The notes under the pieces: model-generated
The model's input: only the letters and a program-made list of their open reading frames with translations
Told to the model about the DNA's origin: nothing
Database searches by the model: none
Assembly: GCF_949628215.1 (NCBI RefSeq)
Contig: NC_134279.1
Span: 12,010,041-12,074,040, forward strand
Direction: 5' to 3'
Source of the DNA: Phalacrocorax aristotelis
Lineage: Eukaryota; Chordata; Aves; Suliformes; Phalacrocoracidae
Length of the DNA stretch: 64,000 nt
Shown: one piece after another, positions 52,247 through 64,000 of the stretch
Layout of the letters: each line of letters starts with the position of its first letter
Position numbering within the stretch: the first letter of the stretch is position 1
Position numbers and translations under genes: made by a program

Positions 52247-53644
52247 AAGAGGTTTAAACAGCCACAGTGTCCTAGGAAGTCACTGGGTGGACTTTTTCTC
52301 CAGATGCCCCCAGAGCCTCGCAGAGCTCAGGTCAAATGAAATACCAGGCATGAGGGCATGAATTGGTCTTGCTGAGCTGCCCCCCCTCCTTTAGGGAAAT
52401 AGGTGGTATCTTAAAGGACCTTTATGGGGAAAGCACCAGCTGCTTTCTCTGCACTCCCTACAACCTACAACAAGGCCAGTAGAGGTCAACGGGTGCCCAG
52501 GGAAATCATACCATAACTTACCTTTCTCTGAGCCAAGGGGAAAAGTATGGAAGGGGGATGTAACCCGTTCCCTAGGCTCTCCTGCTGTGACGGAGACCGT
52601 TAATTTGCCAGCTCACTCCAAATGCTGAGGGGAAACTCAGACTATGTCAAATATAAAAGGGGATGCTGGTAATTTCTCCAAGATCTCAGTGTCAGAATTC
52701 CAAATTTTATTTAAAATGCAACATATGTTCCTTCATCCAAACATACCAGAATATTTTAATGCCAAGTAAGTTTTAATTCTTGTTCATACAGGATTCAAAA
52801 GTGAAGACAAAGAAAAGCCATAGTAAAAGTTGAGAAGCATTCTTGCTATATGTTCAGCAATGAACTAGAAATAACACCCAAGTAAGGGAATTATTTATAG
52901 AAAGCAGAATCTGAAGAGAAATGCCAAGAGATGTCAAAACTGATTGAAACATGCAGCCTTGACAGCTCTGAAATTCATAGGCTGACTATCTGCCAGAATT
53001 TGTGCCTGATACTTTATTTTCTTCAGTGGCTAGGATTGGCTATCAGTATGGTATAAATGGGCGAGGGAAAACAAGAAACTAGGAAACAATATTTGTTAGC
53101 TCTACTTCCCTCCCCCAGTCTTGCGTGATGTATGCTGTTAACCACTCTGATGCAGTTGAAATGATAGAACTAATGGGGCTCACTGAAATACCACTCATTT
53201 CATTTAGTGCAAAAAAGCAGTTTAAAAGAGATTTCAAAAAGATTAAATTAGGCAAGCTTCCTATGCAAAGCTGATTCTTGATTATGATGCTGAATAATGA
53301 TTACGTCCTGATCATTTTAATGCTTCTCCCAACAAACAAAGTTACAAAGAGAAGAAGCACCAGGTGAGAATGATATACAATGAGCTCTATTCTCCTGTCA
53401 GGGCACATGGGTACTATGTCTTTGCGCTGATATCTTTGAAGTTACACTATGTATAATAAATGTATAATAAAAAGAGAACGAGATATGGCAGTTTTTTTGG
53501 TTATAGACATAGAATAATCATAGTTCTGTAACAGTGGCCACATAACATCAGTGTAACTGAGGCATGTTATATAAGAAAGCCTTGCAACACCACTGAAAAT
53601 ATAAATATTATTATATTGTGTTATTAGGTCTTTATCTACCTTAT

Positions 53645-53778
53645 TATTCTCCTTTCACAAAAAGGCAAACTGAACTGTACAATAGTTAACTGACCTATTT
53701 AAAGTTGCACAGTGTCTTCAGAGGTACATCTGAAACTAGATCTCAGATAATCTAACCCTGATGTCTGTATAAAGACCA
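53645..53778 (-). mobile_element. MIR-type SINE remnant
   Basis: On the plus strand the order 'cacaaaaaggcaaactgaactgtacaatagttaactgacctatttaaagttgcacag' followed by 'catctgaaactagatctcagataatctaaccctgatgtctgtat' follows the reverse complement of the MIR core (gaggaaactgaggcacagagaggttaagtgacttgcccaaggtcacacag, then gagctgggattcgaacccaggtctgactcc). It is strongly diverged but collinear over about 130 bases. Confidence 0.6.
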
Positions 53779-54763
53779 ATAAAATTACTTTCTTTTCTCC
53801 AAAAAGAAAAATAAATAGGCTTTGAACAATGACATCTTACATAGATCCATATAACGGCTTTGTCAGATGTAACACTGTAGGGATTCTCTCTTATTCAGGA
53901 CCCATTATAATCCAAATCATCCCAGAGACATATGACAGCAAGATACATGCCTTGTTCTTGTTGCCCTGTAAACGTTAGAAGAGCACTTTCTTAAATAAAA
54001 ATAAAAATAACAATTATGACTATTCTACAGTTTTCATTTACATGGAAAGCTCTTACAGAGATACAGTAAAATAAGCACAGAAATATGTTAGGAAGTATTC
54101 ATCTGATTTCATTACTATACATTTCAAACTGGTATTTCAAAGAATATCAGTTATCTATTCATAACCACTTCTTACAGTGGAAAAGTACATTCTTATAATA
54201 AAAGCAAATTTAGGAGTAATACATTAAAATTGCAAAAGAGATTTTTCTACTGATTTGGTGCAAACAGAAGATAAATTAAACACTTCACTATTTCAATAAT
54301 CATCAGAAATACGTTTCCAGTTTCAAGACGTAGATAGGTAATCAATTTTATCTTTCTTTAATTATGTTTCATAGCATAACCTTCTGCTGACAGACTACTC
54401 AAGGCTTATGTCAACCAGAATAATAGGTTGCACATGTTATTGATTTAACTATCACTTCTAGGAACTGATCTTACGGTTTTATTACACTGTTTTTAACAGT
54501 TCCTTTCGGACAAGCTAATTCTACAGATCTAAAGAAATATAGATCATGTTCTCTCGACATGTGTAATCGTTATACCTTCCTTTTAATCATCTATGATAAT
54601 CAATTAAAATTATGGAGCATTCAAGCAGATGTTCAGATGCATTATGTTGGATGCATTAAAGATAGAATGATGTAAGTTAAGACAGAGTGTGTATAAGAGA
54701 GAGGCTTACACAGTTATTTTATCTGAGAAGTGATCACCTAAAGCTTATCTGTAGAGTTTTTAA

Positions 54764-54945
54764 CTACAAGTCATAAGGATTTTGTTTCCCCATTTCAGTG
54801 TCAGTATGTGCCCAGGAATTAAGGAACTCCACCAGTTTCTTCAGGGTAGGAACACCATCAGACCTTCCATAAAACACCAGTCGTTTAAATTTGGTTGAAA
54901 CTGCCTTAGTTAATGTTTCAAAGTCCCATCTTTTATATTCAAATC
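54764..54945 (-). CDS. Candidate terminal coding exon, unrecognised protein
   Basis: On the minus strand an open frame ends with TAG at 54766-54764 after ...GKQNPYDL. Its composition looks protein-like: it starts GFEYKRWDFETL, contains KRLVFYGRSDG and KKLVEFLNSW, and mixes charged and hydrophobic residues as folded proteins do. A possible acceptor is ...TTGAGCACCGAATTAG just before 54945, with a pyrimidine-rich stretch upstream. The frame also stays open to an ATG at 54961. A minus-strand AATAAA lies about 285 bases beyond the stop (54476-54481), suiting a short 3' untranslated region. I do not recognise the family. Against it: the acceptor is weak, and frames of about 65 codons are common by chance. 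If real, this is the last exon of a gene entering from the right, on the same strand as the candidate exon at 60252-60148. Confidence 0.27.
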
Positions 54946-55667
54946 CTAATTCGGTGCTCAATAAATTAGAAATAGCAAGACTCTTCTTTCAGCATTGATG
55001 TGTGTACTACCTGCATTTTCTTTCTACCCCCTCTGCTTTTAAACTTTCCCACCTGTGTGCTTCTGAATAGGCGTTTAGATTTCTACATTATGGATTTGTG
55101 ATCCTTACCTCTAGGTTCACGCGCACACGTTTCCTCCTACACCATTTTTTATGTGCCCACAACATTTCTGCTGTGTACAGGTGGTCACTGAAATCTAAGG
55201 GATAGTACTTAGTAAATACATTTTGTTCCCCTGGGGTGAACAGAAGGCTGCTAAATTATGTGAGCTGAAGCTGTCATTTACACTGAAAGCGTGAAGCCTC
55301 AGCCTGCAGAACTGGGCTGCTCAGGACGCTAAACGCCAGGAAAGTTTCTGTAGTCCTCAAAGCTCTGTTATATGAATGGCCAGATTTATACCTGCATCTA
55401 CATGCAAAAAGATGCTAATGCCTGCCTGGTTGGGCACCAATGTCCTCACATACAAGAGACCAAGAATCCCCAGTAATGGCATCACGCTTTCACAAACTCT
55501 CCTTCCCTGAATTTAGCAGTTTTTCTTCTGGAAGGCTCAGCCCGCTGGCTTTGCTCATTTGAAACTTCTGGGGATTTTTGACAGGTGAGGAAGAGGTGAA
55601 TATTTTCCTTTTCACTACCACGTATCCTATGTTTAATTTTCTTCATCATCTTGCTTTTCCTTAATAG

Positions 55668-55790
55668 AGTTGAATAATTAATGGAGTTTCTGCCTCCTAA
55701 CTTTGTAGTACAAACTGGTGAATCATCACAGATCTTTCAGTGTTACCTTCAGGGAAACAGGGAACTACCTTCAAAAATCTCGTATTATAG
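55668..55790 (+). ncRNA. Candidate non-coding exon (weak)
   Basis: A pyrimidine-rich acceptor (CATCTTGCTTTTCCTTAATAG, ending 55667) and a strong donor (TATAG|GTAAGTAA at 55791) bound 123 bases. Stops occur early in all frames (TGA, TAA, TAA within the first 15 bases), so it would have to be untranslated or long non-coding RNA. No partner exon was found. Confidence 0.15.
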
Positions 55791-58700
55791 GTAAGTAATT
55801 TGATTTCTCTTCTCCATAAATCATTCTTTTTTAGAATATGAAATTAAAGAGATTTCTTGACATTTACCTACCCTTACCTAGAAAGAAAACAAAACTGAAA
55901 GACACTTCTTTTATGTTTGCTGTATAAAACTTTGCAAGTCTTTTCAAAGTTAGATGCGTACAAGCTTTACCTTAGCTGAAAATAATAAAAATAAGATAAA
56001 ATACAAAGCTTTCCTGTGAAGCACACTGGGACTGAATTTCCTTCTTTGCACCTAGGCTGAGATGCTGATGAAATGGCAAGTAGATCATATCTGCCTCATC
56101 GTCTGAACATAAAGCTCTTGACAATCGGAATCTTCTCATGTGATAGTATGTAGGCTTGGTTTGAACCATACATTCCATAAAGTTCAGAAAGAGCTGAACT
56201 TATTTTATTTCTGGAACTCAGCAGGAATCATATGGAAATATTTGAATTGCCTTCCAACTTACTGTTGCAACATTTTGGTGAAGTCAGCCTCACCAAAATT
56301 ATTGACAAAACTCCATTGGTGTAAAAAACCTGTACAACTTTTTGCATTGCATTATTTGTTTTTACTTTATACATACTGCTGTTCCCGTTTTACAGTAGTA
56401 TTAGTATTATAGGGAAAAGATTGGCAATAGTTAAATCAAAGCAGAATTTTCTTGGTTTTCTACCTTGTTAGTTTCAGCAGAATAACTACAAATGTGTTGG
56501 CAATAGATAAATACAGCTCGCAGGTTTGCCCAGCGTGCTTCCATCCTCTAACTCATTCTGTTGTATTTCTGCATAACATCACTTAAATCCACCGAGGCTA
56601 TTACTTAGACACCTAAGAGTAAAGGTTGTATTCAACCCACTGTAACATGTCCTATCTCTTATAAACGTCTTAAAGTTCGTTAGTGTATCTTATTGTTTGA
56701 TCCTTGTAGCAGACTTTGAGGTATGTTAATTGGTTCAGAAGAATGAAAACCTGTGGGTGTGTATATACTATCTTTAGTGACCAGACCTACTGTGCAAATA
56801 TAATACACAGTTATATTTATATACATTTATTCAATCTCAGTTGCTTTATCAAAACTCACTTGCTTTTCATTATAGTCAAATACAGGCAGCTTTTCTGATG
56901 TTTTGGCTCCCCTTTTTAAAAAAGTGAGTGTTTTGAAAACACCTTTCCATGCGGTATTGCAATAGGTCAATTTTCATAGCTATTTTGTTAGAAAGAAATC
57001 AAAACTAATACTGAACTCAGAGCACCAAAATAGGTCCATGTACTCGACAACTGAAAGGAGAGCAAAGATCTGTGAAATGTATCAGTGGTAGTAATTGCTA
57101 TTTAAATTCTTTTGCTTCTTGCTAGTTAGTGGGGTTGTCTCCTACAACTGTAAAAATGTTATGATAACTAGACAATGTAAAAGTTGTACTAAGAATGTGC
57201 TCTTTTATTCTTCTCTAGTTATTTGATCGGTGTAATACATTTTAAAGAACAGGCAGAACATTTTGTTTCTACAATTATGCTTATTTTAATAACATGCACT
57301 GCTATTTTAGGCCTGTTCAGTACAAAATCAGACTTGTAAAATACAGATTTTAAAAAAAACAAACTCAATAATGGACAAGTAACAGCTTGCAGGATCAATG
57401 CATTGCTCTGAAGAAAAGAGGGGTGAAAAATTGGAGGGCAAGACTGGTGAAAGCAAAAGCGAGATCATCAGGTAGAGACGTGTTTCTGGAATATTTTAAT
57501 TACTGAGAGTGTGCTTTTACGTAGAGCATCGACAGGGTGTAAAAATGGTAAATGGTTATTCCTAGTTACTTACTTCTGTTGTGCTGCTTTTTCTATTGAA
57601 CAGAATTTTTTATTAGCTTTGTAGGTTTTCCACAATTTGTAGTGACTATACAATGTCCATACAATGCTTCTTTCAGGATATCTGGGTCACTATTTTATAC
57701 TTACAGACTTTTATCAATCTTTTGTCAATGTTCATGGTAAAGTTTCCCAGAACATCTTCTGTGTAAGTACTAGTTTCTAAATTTGAGAGCTCCATGGATC
57801 CCAAGCACAGCTGGAACAAAGGAGAACCAAAAATCTGAAATTTTTCAAGTCACAGTGCACTTTTTCAAGAATCAAATTGATCTCATAGACCAATCTTTAG
57901 GAAACTTTAACACAAGCTATTTTATTCAGCTTCAGAGACTTGGAATGAAACTGTACTCTGTGTTACTTTTTGTTAAGAACACTATATCCATAAGTAATAT
58001 TAAAACTGAATATGTGGTTAGAGTCGAACAAATGAGGTCTGCAAGAACGGAGACTGGTATTTAAAACTTATGTTTGAGGTCAGGTAGACTGGCAAGTTAG
58101 TGCCTTCCTCTTTGCCTTTATTCTTTTTAGGTACTTGTTATGTCAAAGATGAGCTGCATTGCGTATACATTAAGCAAAACTTAATTGTTTTACTTCATCA
58201 AAACATGTGCATAATACTGTATTTCATTTTTACATAGTATGTCTTAGATTACGTTTTTGGTGGGTTCTAGAAAAAGATTTAAAAGAAAATAATACGGCGT
58301 TAAAGAAATAACTGGATATTCATATTTTTAGAAAACAATACTGCTCAAGTTCATTTAAATACCACTGAAAGACATATAAAGACTGCAAGACCTGACCGGG
58401 TTCTAAACACACATACTTACCTGAGGTGCAGTTACAACTAGGGCTGTATCTTTCACTCACAGCAATAAGGCAGCGTAGCTGTGCATTTCTACAAAGCTTT
58501 AAACTACCTTCTCGCTTCTGGTAACAATAATATTTGGAGTAAAAAAGCTTACACTATCCAGAAAACTTGTAGTGACCCTAAGACGGTTAGTGCGAGGGTT
58601 GTCTCTTAAGTTTCTGAATATACTGTGTGTGATCGATATTTGAATTATACTCCTTTGAGAAGTCAATAATTTCATTTTACTGAGTCTCATTGCATTTTTA

Positions 58701-60147
58701 TGTTACTTTCCACCCTTCTAGCACAGTATTGCTACTGGGTTGATTCTGAACTTTCTGTATCTTTCAGTTACTTGTAAATCTGGCAAATTCTTCTTCCTTA
58801 TTACATAAAAACTTGTAGATACAGCAATCTATTATTAATCCCATATGTGATGTTTAGCATGTGTAAGTCCTTCAAAACTGGGGGATTTTTATGGAAAATA
58901 AAAAAAATCTTTTTCCCTATTTTGATGCCAACTAAATATATTTTATTTTGACAGCCAAGAGGTGATGACAGCCCATTTAAAATGTCAGATCCTTAGCTTC
59001 ACTGTTTCAGTGAACTGAGTTAAAACTGCCTTAAATCTCGCCTGAGAGGAGAACCAATATGGGCACACAAACCTGATGCAGAAACCTGAAGAAAAGGAAC
59101 ATGGATGGTGAATTTCTGTTACTTTTACTGTCTATCCTAGACTGTTCTTTTTGTACACATCAAAGCATCCCACACTGAATTAGATGTTGTGATGCTGAGC
59201 AATGCTCAGGTTAAATATGAGACTAGAAAAACCAGACAGCACTTTACCTTTGCCCGTCTCTTCCATTCCTGGACAAGGTAAAGTTCTCATTCAGCATAGC
59301 TGCAAACACAGGGTTTGCTTTCTCTGTCTTCCACTACCCCATCTGCGCCTTGGGCATTGCTGCTCTCGAGGGCACGTCTGGGCCCAGGGAAGTCAGTTTT
59401 CCTTCAGCTTGGCACTGCCACTGGCACGGCGTGACATGGCTCCGTGGTGAGGGGATGGGAGTAGCGTGGGTCCCACCGGGTGGGACACTGAGCATTTCAC
59501 CTCTGTTCCTGTTGTTGGAAAGTTTTAGCTTATTGCAGACCACACTGCGCTTTCCTGACTAAGAGTTCTCCTGATTTCAAACAAACCAGTGACCAAACAA
59601 AAGTGGGTCCTAATTACCTACATCTCATTTTTTTCTCTGATAGATTTTAATGGGTATGAAGTGTTAATATTGATTTCCACGGGAACAGGAAAGGGCTCGT
59701 GTTATCCAATACATACTGAAAATCCTGTGACAGTTACTGGAAGGCAAAAAGACACACTAACTCTGCTTTAAATTGCAGGATGAAAATTGTGTATTAGAAC
59801 AATTATGCCTCAGGGTGAATGTGTAAGTGTAATGATACAGACACTCGGCTTCTTTTCAAAATATAAAAGTCTATGACAGTTTGGTATTGGAAGACTAGTG
59901 ATTCTCATACGTAAAAAACCAGAAGCTGAGCAAAAATGTCAAGGTGCGACAGAGGGCAAACCTAAATGACTTCCAATAAGAAAAAGAAAAGTGTTCGTTT
60001 TCAAAAGAATAATTGCTGAGTCTCTTTCTAGGAATATATTTATATCATTAAAATATCATTTATGTATTAGACATAATTATAAGTTAGATGGAATCCTTTT
60101 TTAAAAGGTGCAAGTATATAAAGAAGCCTCCCACTCTGCACATTTAC
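55791..60147. other. Possible intron or intergenic sequence
   Basis: No convincing exon was found. A minus-strand frame at 58690-58499 (containing RNLRDNPRTNRLRVTTSFLDS) has a reasonable donor (AGT|GTAAGC at about 58551) but no good acceptor. The 59330-59510 part is GC-richer, with overlapping frames on both strands and no family signature. If the two minus-strand exon candidates belong to one gene, this stretch would be intronic. Confidence 0.4.
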
Positions 60148-60252
60148 CACGCACAGAAACAGCTCACAGTACGGAGAGTAGGAGTTAATGGTCAGTATTC
60201 TTGCTGAAAGAAAATCACCATGGAGTCCCACGGGGACATATTCATCAGTCAT
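60148..60252 (-). CDS. Candidate internal coding exon, 35 codons, unrecognised
   Basis: On the minus strand a good acceptor (GCTCATTCTCTTTTTCAG, ending at 60253) is followed by exactly 105 bases. These are open in one frame only and end at a donor GTG|GTAAATG (GT at 60147-60146). The peptide begins MTDEYVPVGLHGDF, contains ARILTINSYSP and ends CELFLCV. The other two frames have early stops. Codon choice and residue mix look like real protein, with a more GC-rich third position than the surroundings. I cannot place it in a family. The exon has a whole number of codons in phase 0. The downstream candidate exon at 54945-54764 would need a different entry phase, so at least one exon between them would be required. 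A chance combination cannot be excluded. Confidence 0.33.
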
Positions 60253-60607
60253 CTGAAAAAGAGAATGAGCAGTGAAGTGACACAGTTTGCAAACTTATTC
60301 AGGGTAATGAAGACAAGGGTAATGACAACAAAGATGCAGACAGCACTCTCAGGGACTGAGTGGTAAAATAGCAGACCAAGATCCATGTTGATATATGTAG
60401 GAAGAGAAATAATGGCAATTTAACATATATAATGGTAGGTAGTGAGTTAATTCTTACGCTGAGAATCTCGTTAGTCAGCATTGTAAGAAAGAGTTTTATA
60501 GAATTCAGCTTAAGTTTCCTCTGTGGTCAAAAATCCCAAATATTTTTAGAAAAAAAGAGAATAAAGCAGACAGTTTTGTGAGCCATTATACACGCAGCTG
60601 CCATGTC

Positions 60608-60760
60608 ACCTCACTTTGAACACTGGGTGCAGATCCACTCCGCCCTCTCGAAACAGTAGAGTAAAATGTGATACTATAGGGATAGCACAGTAAAAGTTGA
60701 TAAGATACAAAGAAAGGTGACCAGGATAAGGAGAGGTTAGGACACATTTTGGGCAAATAT
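60608..60760 (+). mobile_element. Ancient CR1/L3-type LINE fragment, reverse-transcriptase C-terminus
   Basis: The plus-strand sequence 'tttgaacactgggtgcagatccactccgccctctcgaaa' encodes FEHWVQIHSALSK, in the position of the family's LEYCVQFWSPHLKK block. 'aaagttgataagatacaaagaaaggtgaccaggata' then encodes KVDKIQRKVTRI, in the position of LEKVQRRATRMI. 'gaggttaggacac' follows as the decayed RLGL segment. About 25 extra bases between the blocks and a deletion after the second break the frame. It is an old, dead, 5'-truncated copy. Confidence 0.55.
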
Positions 60761-63700
60761 TTGGGAAAAATCAGTAAAGGAGGTGGGAGTAAAGTATGTA
60801 AACAATAAAGTGCCACCACTCCTACGTTCTTTCAGGGATATCTAAAACTGACCAGTCAAAACCTCACTGGTTTATAGACCACACTAAACTAGCTTGCTTT
60901 TTAGTTTATGCCAATATCACTATGCTTATAAAATGTATGTACTTGCATACCATACTGTTGAAACATCCTGTTTCTTTTTGTGAAAGAAAACCACCTTTTT
61001 ATTTGCACAAACATCATCCTTAGAAACATCTGCATAGCTTCTACTGAAGTTACTGGATGTCCTCCAAATTCTAGTGAGATGATAAACAATTGGGCACTGG
61101 ACTGAGTAACACTGGAATTCATATGGATCCATAAGTTGTGAGTAAATGCCCTAGCACCCTTTTGAGCATCAGATCCTGCATCTCAGTAAGTCAATAATAT
61201 ATAATAGTTACCTTTAGTACCTCTACTGTGATCCAATTTAAAATGAACTATACCACTGTCACATTCATTTACTTCCTATTTAATTCCTTTCTTTCTGGTG
61301 TTTCCAAAACCTTTTGTTCTTTTTTCATGGTTTAATATGGGACAAATTGAAGAAGAAACAAGAGACTAAATGACAAAAATATTTTTTTACTGTATCTCAA
61401 ATTTTAAATATCTTTTATCTCCCCCCCTCCCCGATTACTAATACCACCTGTTACATTTTGTGGAAAATGTGTTTTAAAACAACACGGAATGTGTGCAAGC
61501 CTTGGAAATACATGGGTTTATGACTGCGCTTAGGCTTACAGTCAGAGTACTCTTTATCTCCAGTCAAAGAAATGTTTAATTATTCAGGGCCAAGATCTGT
61601 TTTCAGCACTGGTTGTAATGGTGCTGGTTCAGAAATGCACAGTACTGCTTTGATTTCCATCATGCTTGGTTTGGGGAATCTCTGAGGAAGTGTGGTAAAA
61701 ACTAGCCTAGAAGGATATCCTTAGCTTGTTTTGGCAGTGATTGCTTCCGAAAATCTCTCTTTAAGTCCATGTCAGAGTTTTGTTTTGCCATAGCGATGGT
61801 TTTGCTCAGAGTATTATATCTCATTCAGTTAACAGTATATTATTTTTTTGCTTTGAAAACACGTTTTGACTTCACGGGATAATTTCTAAAGGGACACTAT
61901 GCTTTGTACTTATGGTGACCCTTAGGTAATGTGATGGTTTTACTAAACCATTGTACCTGTCTACTGTAAGATGGACTGTCAGAGTTAGTATTGCACTCTG
62001 TGAACGAATGGTTATGATTCGTACAGCTGTGATCTGGACAGAAATTCTCTTCTGCTCCAGCAGAAAATCAGATCTGGAGGAGTTTGGTGTTCTCTGATCT
62101 TTTCCACATATGAAAGGAGTATTTAAAAGTATAATGTCTTCCATGGTCTTATTTCATCAATTTGAGGGAAAAATAACAACAGCATTAAATGAATTCCTAA
62201 GCAGAAAATTGCCTAAGGACTCAGGCCCCAAATGGTTTAATTTCAATATAAAATGAGAAATAGCTGCTTTTCACCTATCCCAGCAATTTTTCCCTTCAGC
62301 TTTTCAATTCTGGCTCTGCATGTTGTGTAGCTTCAAATGTAGTGATACCCTGAGCATGAAAACAAGCTCTTCTGGATATTTTGAATCCAAATTTTTATGA
62401 ATGCTCTTTTGAAGTTACTTATTTACGCACAAGCCTTTTTTGAGCTTTGTGTTCAAGTCAGCCACTCTCGACTGAACAAGTGGGAGATTGGTGTTTATGC
62501 CTATTAGATCTATTAATATTTATTTTATTCAGCTACATTGCCTGCTTAAACATATATTAGCATCAAACCTTACAAGAGTAAGATATTAATTGGCTGACCG
62601 GTAGGGGGAGGGACAAGTTTGTAGATTTAGCTCATAACTTACACATTAATGACACCTAAGGAGTATAAGTGTGCAAAAACTACAGATGCTTGAGTTACTA
62701 TTAATTAGTAACCAAATTAACCAAATCTGACTGTTTCTTTAAAAAAATCAAGTGATTTGAATAAATCCTTCTACTTAGATTCAGCACAGTCACCTTTAAT
62801 TTGGTGTTGAATTCACTAGCAGATTCTGCAACTCTTAAAATCAGCTCAGGAATGCTAGAAATGTTTTCAATTTTTGATTAAAAACTCCTAAACCAGCCCC
62901 ATTAGATATTCTGGTAAGCGTGGTTTGAGCTGCAGGTCCTGAACGGTTTTGGTATTCCTTGAATAAGTTTAAAAAAAGAGACCAAATAGGGATGATTTAG
63001 TCTACTTCATACTGATAAACCCCTGTATTGTGAACCTTTGCTTTAGTTACCAGGATTTGTTCCCCCTTTAGCTCACACTTAATTCTCCAGCTTCCTTTTT
63101 AATCATTTGTAGTTTGAATCCTAGTTAGTATGAGGTAATTGTGTGTTGTGCCAAAAAGCACTTTGAAGCACTCTCCCAATCACATATAATTTCCCATACA
63201 TTCTTTAAAGCTTCTACATATTCAAACCGGCTGTTTCCAACTCAGTATGATATTTAACAATACAGACTTATTTAAATATTCGAATTTCATTCTATGCTAG
63301 CTACTAGAATGATCCTGGATTTATTTTCTTTTTAAGTCTTTCAGAAACAGGCTTGGTGCTCTTCTACCTTTATAGGTAAGAACAGGCCAAATTGCTCAAA
63401 CCTGGTAGCAAATGTTCGAGACCAAGGATGTATGTAAAGAACAATACAACGGTCCCCTCTTCTGTAAGCACATGACCAGCTACAGGTGCTGTAGCTTGGA
63501 TGGATTCCAAGGATCACGTATTACTTAAAATAAACAGCTGCCCTTACACAGCTAAACTGACATACCAACAGACAAAAATAACCCCATACAGTGCCAGAAC
63601 TTGATCTATGGAAGCATCACACATGAGGTGAAGCGGTACTGCTTTATTTTTGATTCCAAAATGGTTCTCCCTTTTAAATAAGGTACAGATTAAAATATGA

Positions 63701-64000
63701 TATTCAAAGCATAAGGGCCAAAGAATTTCACCAGATGTGCAATTACTATGAACTACAGAATATTACGTTCCAATATTGCTTGAGAAAACAAGGAGAGTCC
63801 TTGCAGAATAGCAGAAAAAAAGTATTCATATATTCTAAGGGACCTCTGTGCTTCCCAGGCTGATGAAAGGGAAATGAAGGTCACTGCTTATGCAAGGTGT
63901 GGCCTCTCAGAGACAATACCAGTAGTTTATTACGAGCAAAAAACATTCTGGTTTGACCAAGGTCATGCAGAACAGTTCATTTTATTCTGAAAAAAATAAG
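60761..64000. other. Right end: no confirmed gene
   Basis: No recognisable gene. A minus-strand frame at 62144-61872 has a possible donor (ACAG|GTACAATGG near 61956) and weak acceptors, and could belong to the same putative minus-strand gene, but support is too thin to annotate it. C-rich (61422-61432) and A/T-rich simple tracts occur. Confidence 0.4.

Larger units (their letters stand above)
49937..54763. other. Gene-free sequence
   Basis: Nothing here supports a gene. It contains a 20-bp tandem duplication, a G-rich tract and a MIR-type remnant (all listed), plus small A-rich repeats such as the TGTATAATAAA duplication at 53450-53471. Confidence 0.5.

Noticed and set aside
58499-58690. Minus-strand frame with RNLRDNPRTNRLRVTTSFLDS and a GTAAGC donor
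   Set aside because: No acceptable acceptor upstream (ATCGATCACACACAG lacks a pyrimidine tract), and other frame features are not protein-like.
61872-62144. Minus-strand 90-codon frame as a further exon of the putative gene
   Set aside because: The donor ACAG|GTACAA is fair but the acceptors are weak, the product is low in aromatic residues, and no family is recognised. The support is clearly poorer than at 60148-60252.
1-64000. tRNA, 5S, U6 or other standard RNA genes, CRISPR arrays, endogenous retroviral long terminal repeats
   Set aside because: A visual scan for T-loop words, U6/5S signature words, regularly spaced repeats and paired long terminal repeats found nothing that could be supported.

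Overview
This window looks like vertebrate nuclear DNA, most likely from a bird. It is AT-rich, has no dense run of genes, and its longest open frames are mostly in the 60-190 codon range expected by chance. The best lineage evidence is its repeats. There is a short CR1 3' end at 45613-45740 in the avian style (starting near ATAGAATCATTAAG and followed by the 'catcaagtccaacccc' block). A degraded CR1 reverse-transcriptase 3' segment lies at 37262-37785. Older CR1/L3-type remnants (near 19002-19062 and 60608-60760) and two MIR-type SINE remnants (43350-43440 and 53645-53778) are common to amniote genomes.

Layout. 1-25.5 kb is unique AT-rich DNA with homopolymer runs, one small inverted-repeat transposon remnant (12558-12643), one L3/CR1 3' end and several AT-rich blocks that look like conserved non-coding elements. 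25.5-26.4 kb is different in composition: three near-identical 46-bp tandem units, a more GC-balanced block with the longest open frame of the window (190 codons, minus strand, unrecognised), then a perfect 9-bp-stem hairpin. 26.4-43 kb is again gene-free, apart from the degraded CR1 near 37.5 kb. 43-54 kb carries the MIR-type remnants, the young CR1 tail, a palindromic transposon remnant, a 19-G tract with strong quadruplex potential beside a polypyrimidine tract, and a 20-bp tandem duplication. 54-64 kb holds the only plausible protein-coding material: two candidate exons on the minus strand (60252-60148 and 54945-54764). Neither belongs to a family I recognise.

I found no RNA gene, CRISPR array, operon, intact transposon or intact viral element. 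The likeliest reading is an intergenic or intronic stretch of a bird chromosome, with the 3' part of a minus-strand gene possibly entering from the right. Nothing here supports a new multi-gene system. The points most worth checking are the two minus-strand exon candidates, the 46-bp repeat block and the conserved-element candidates.
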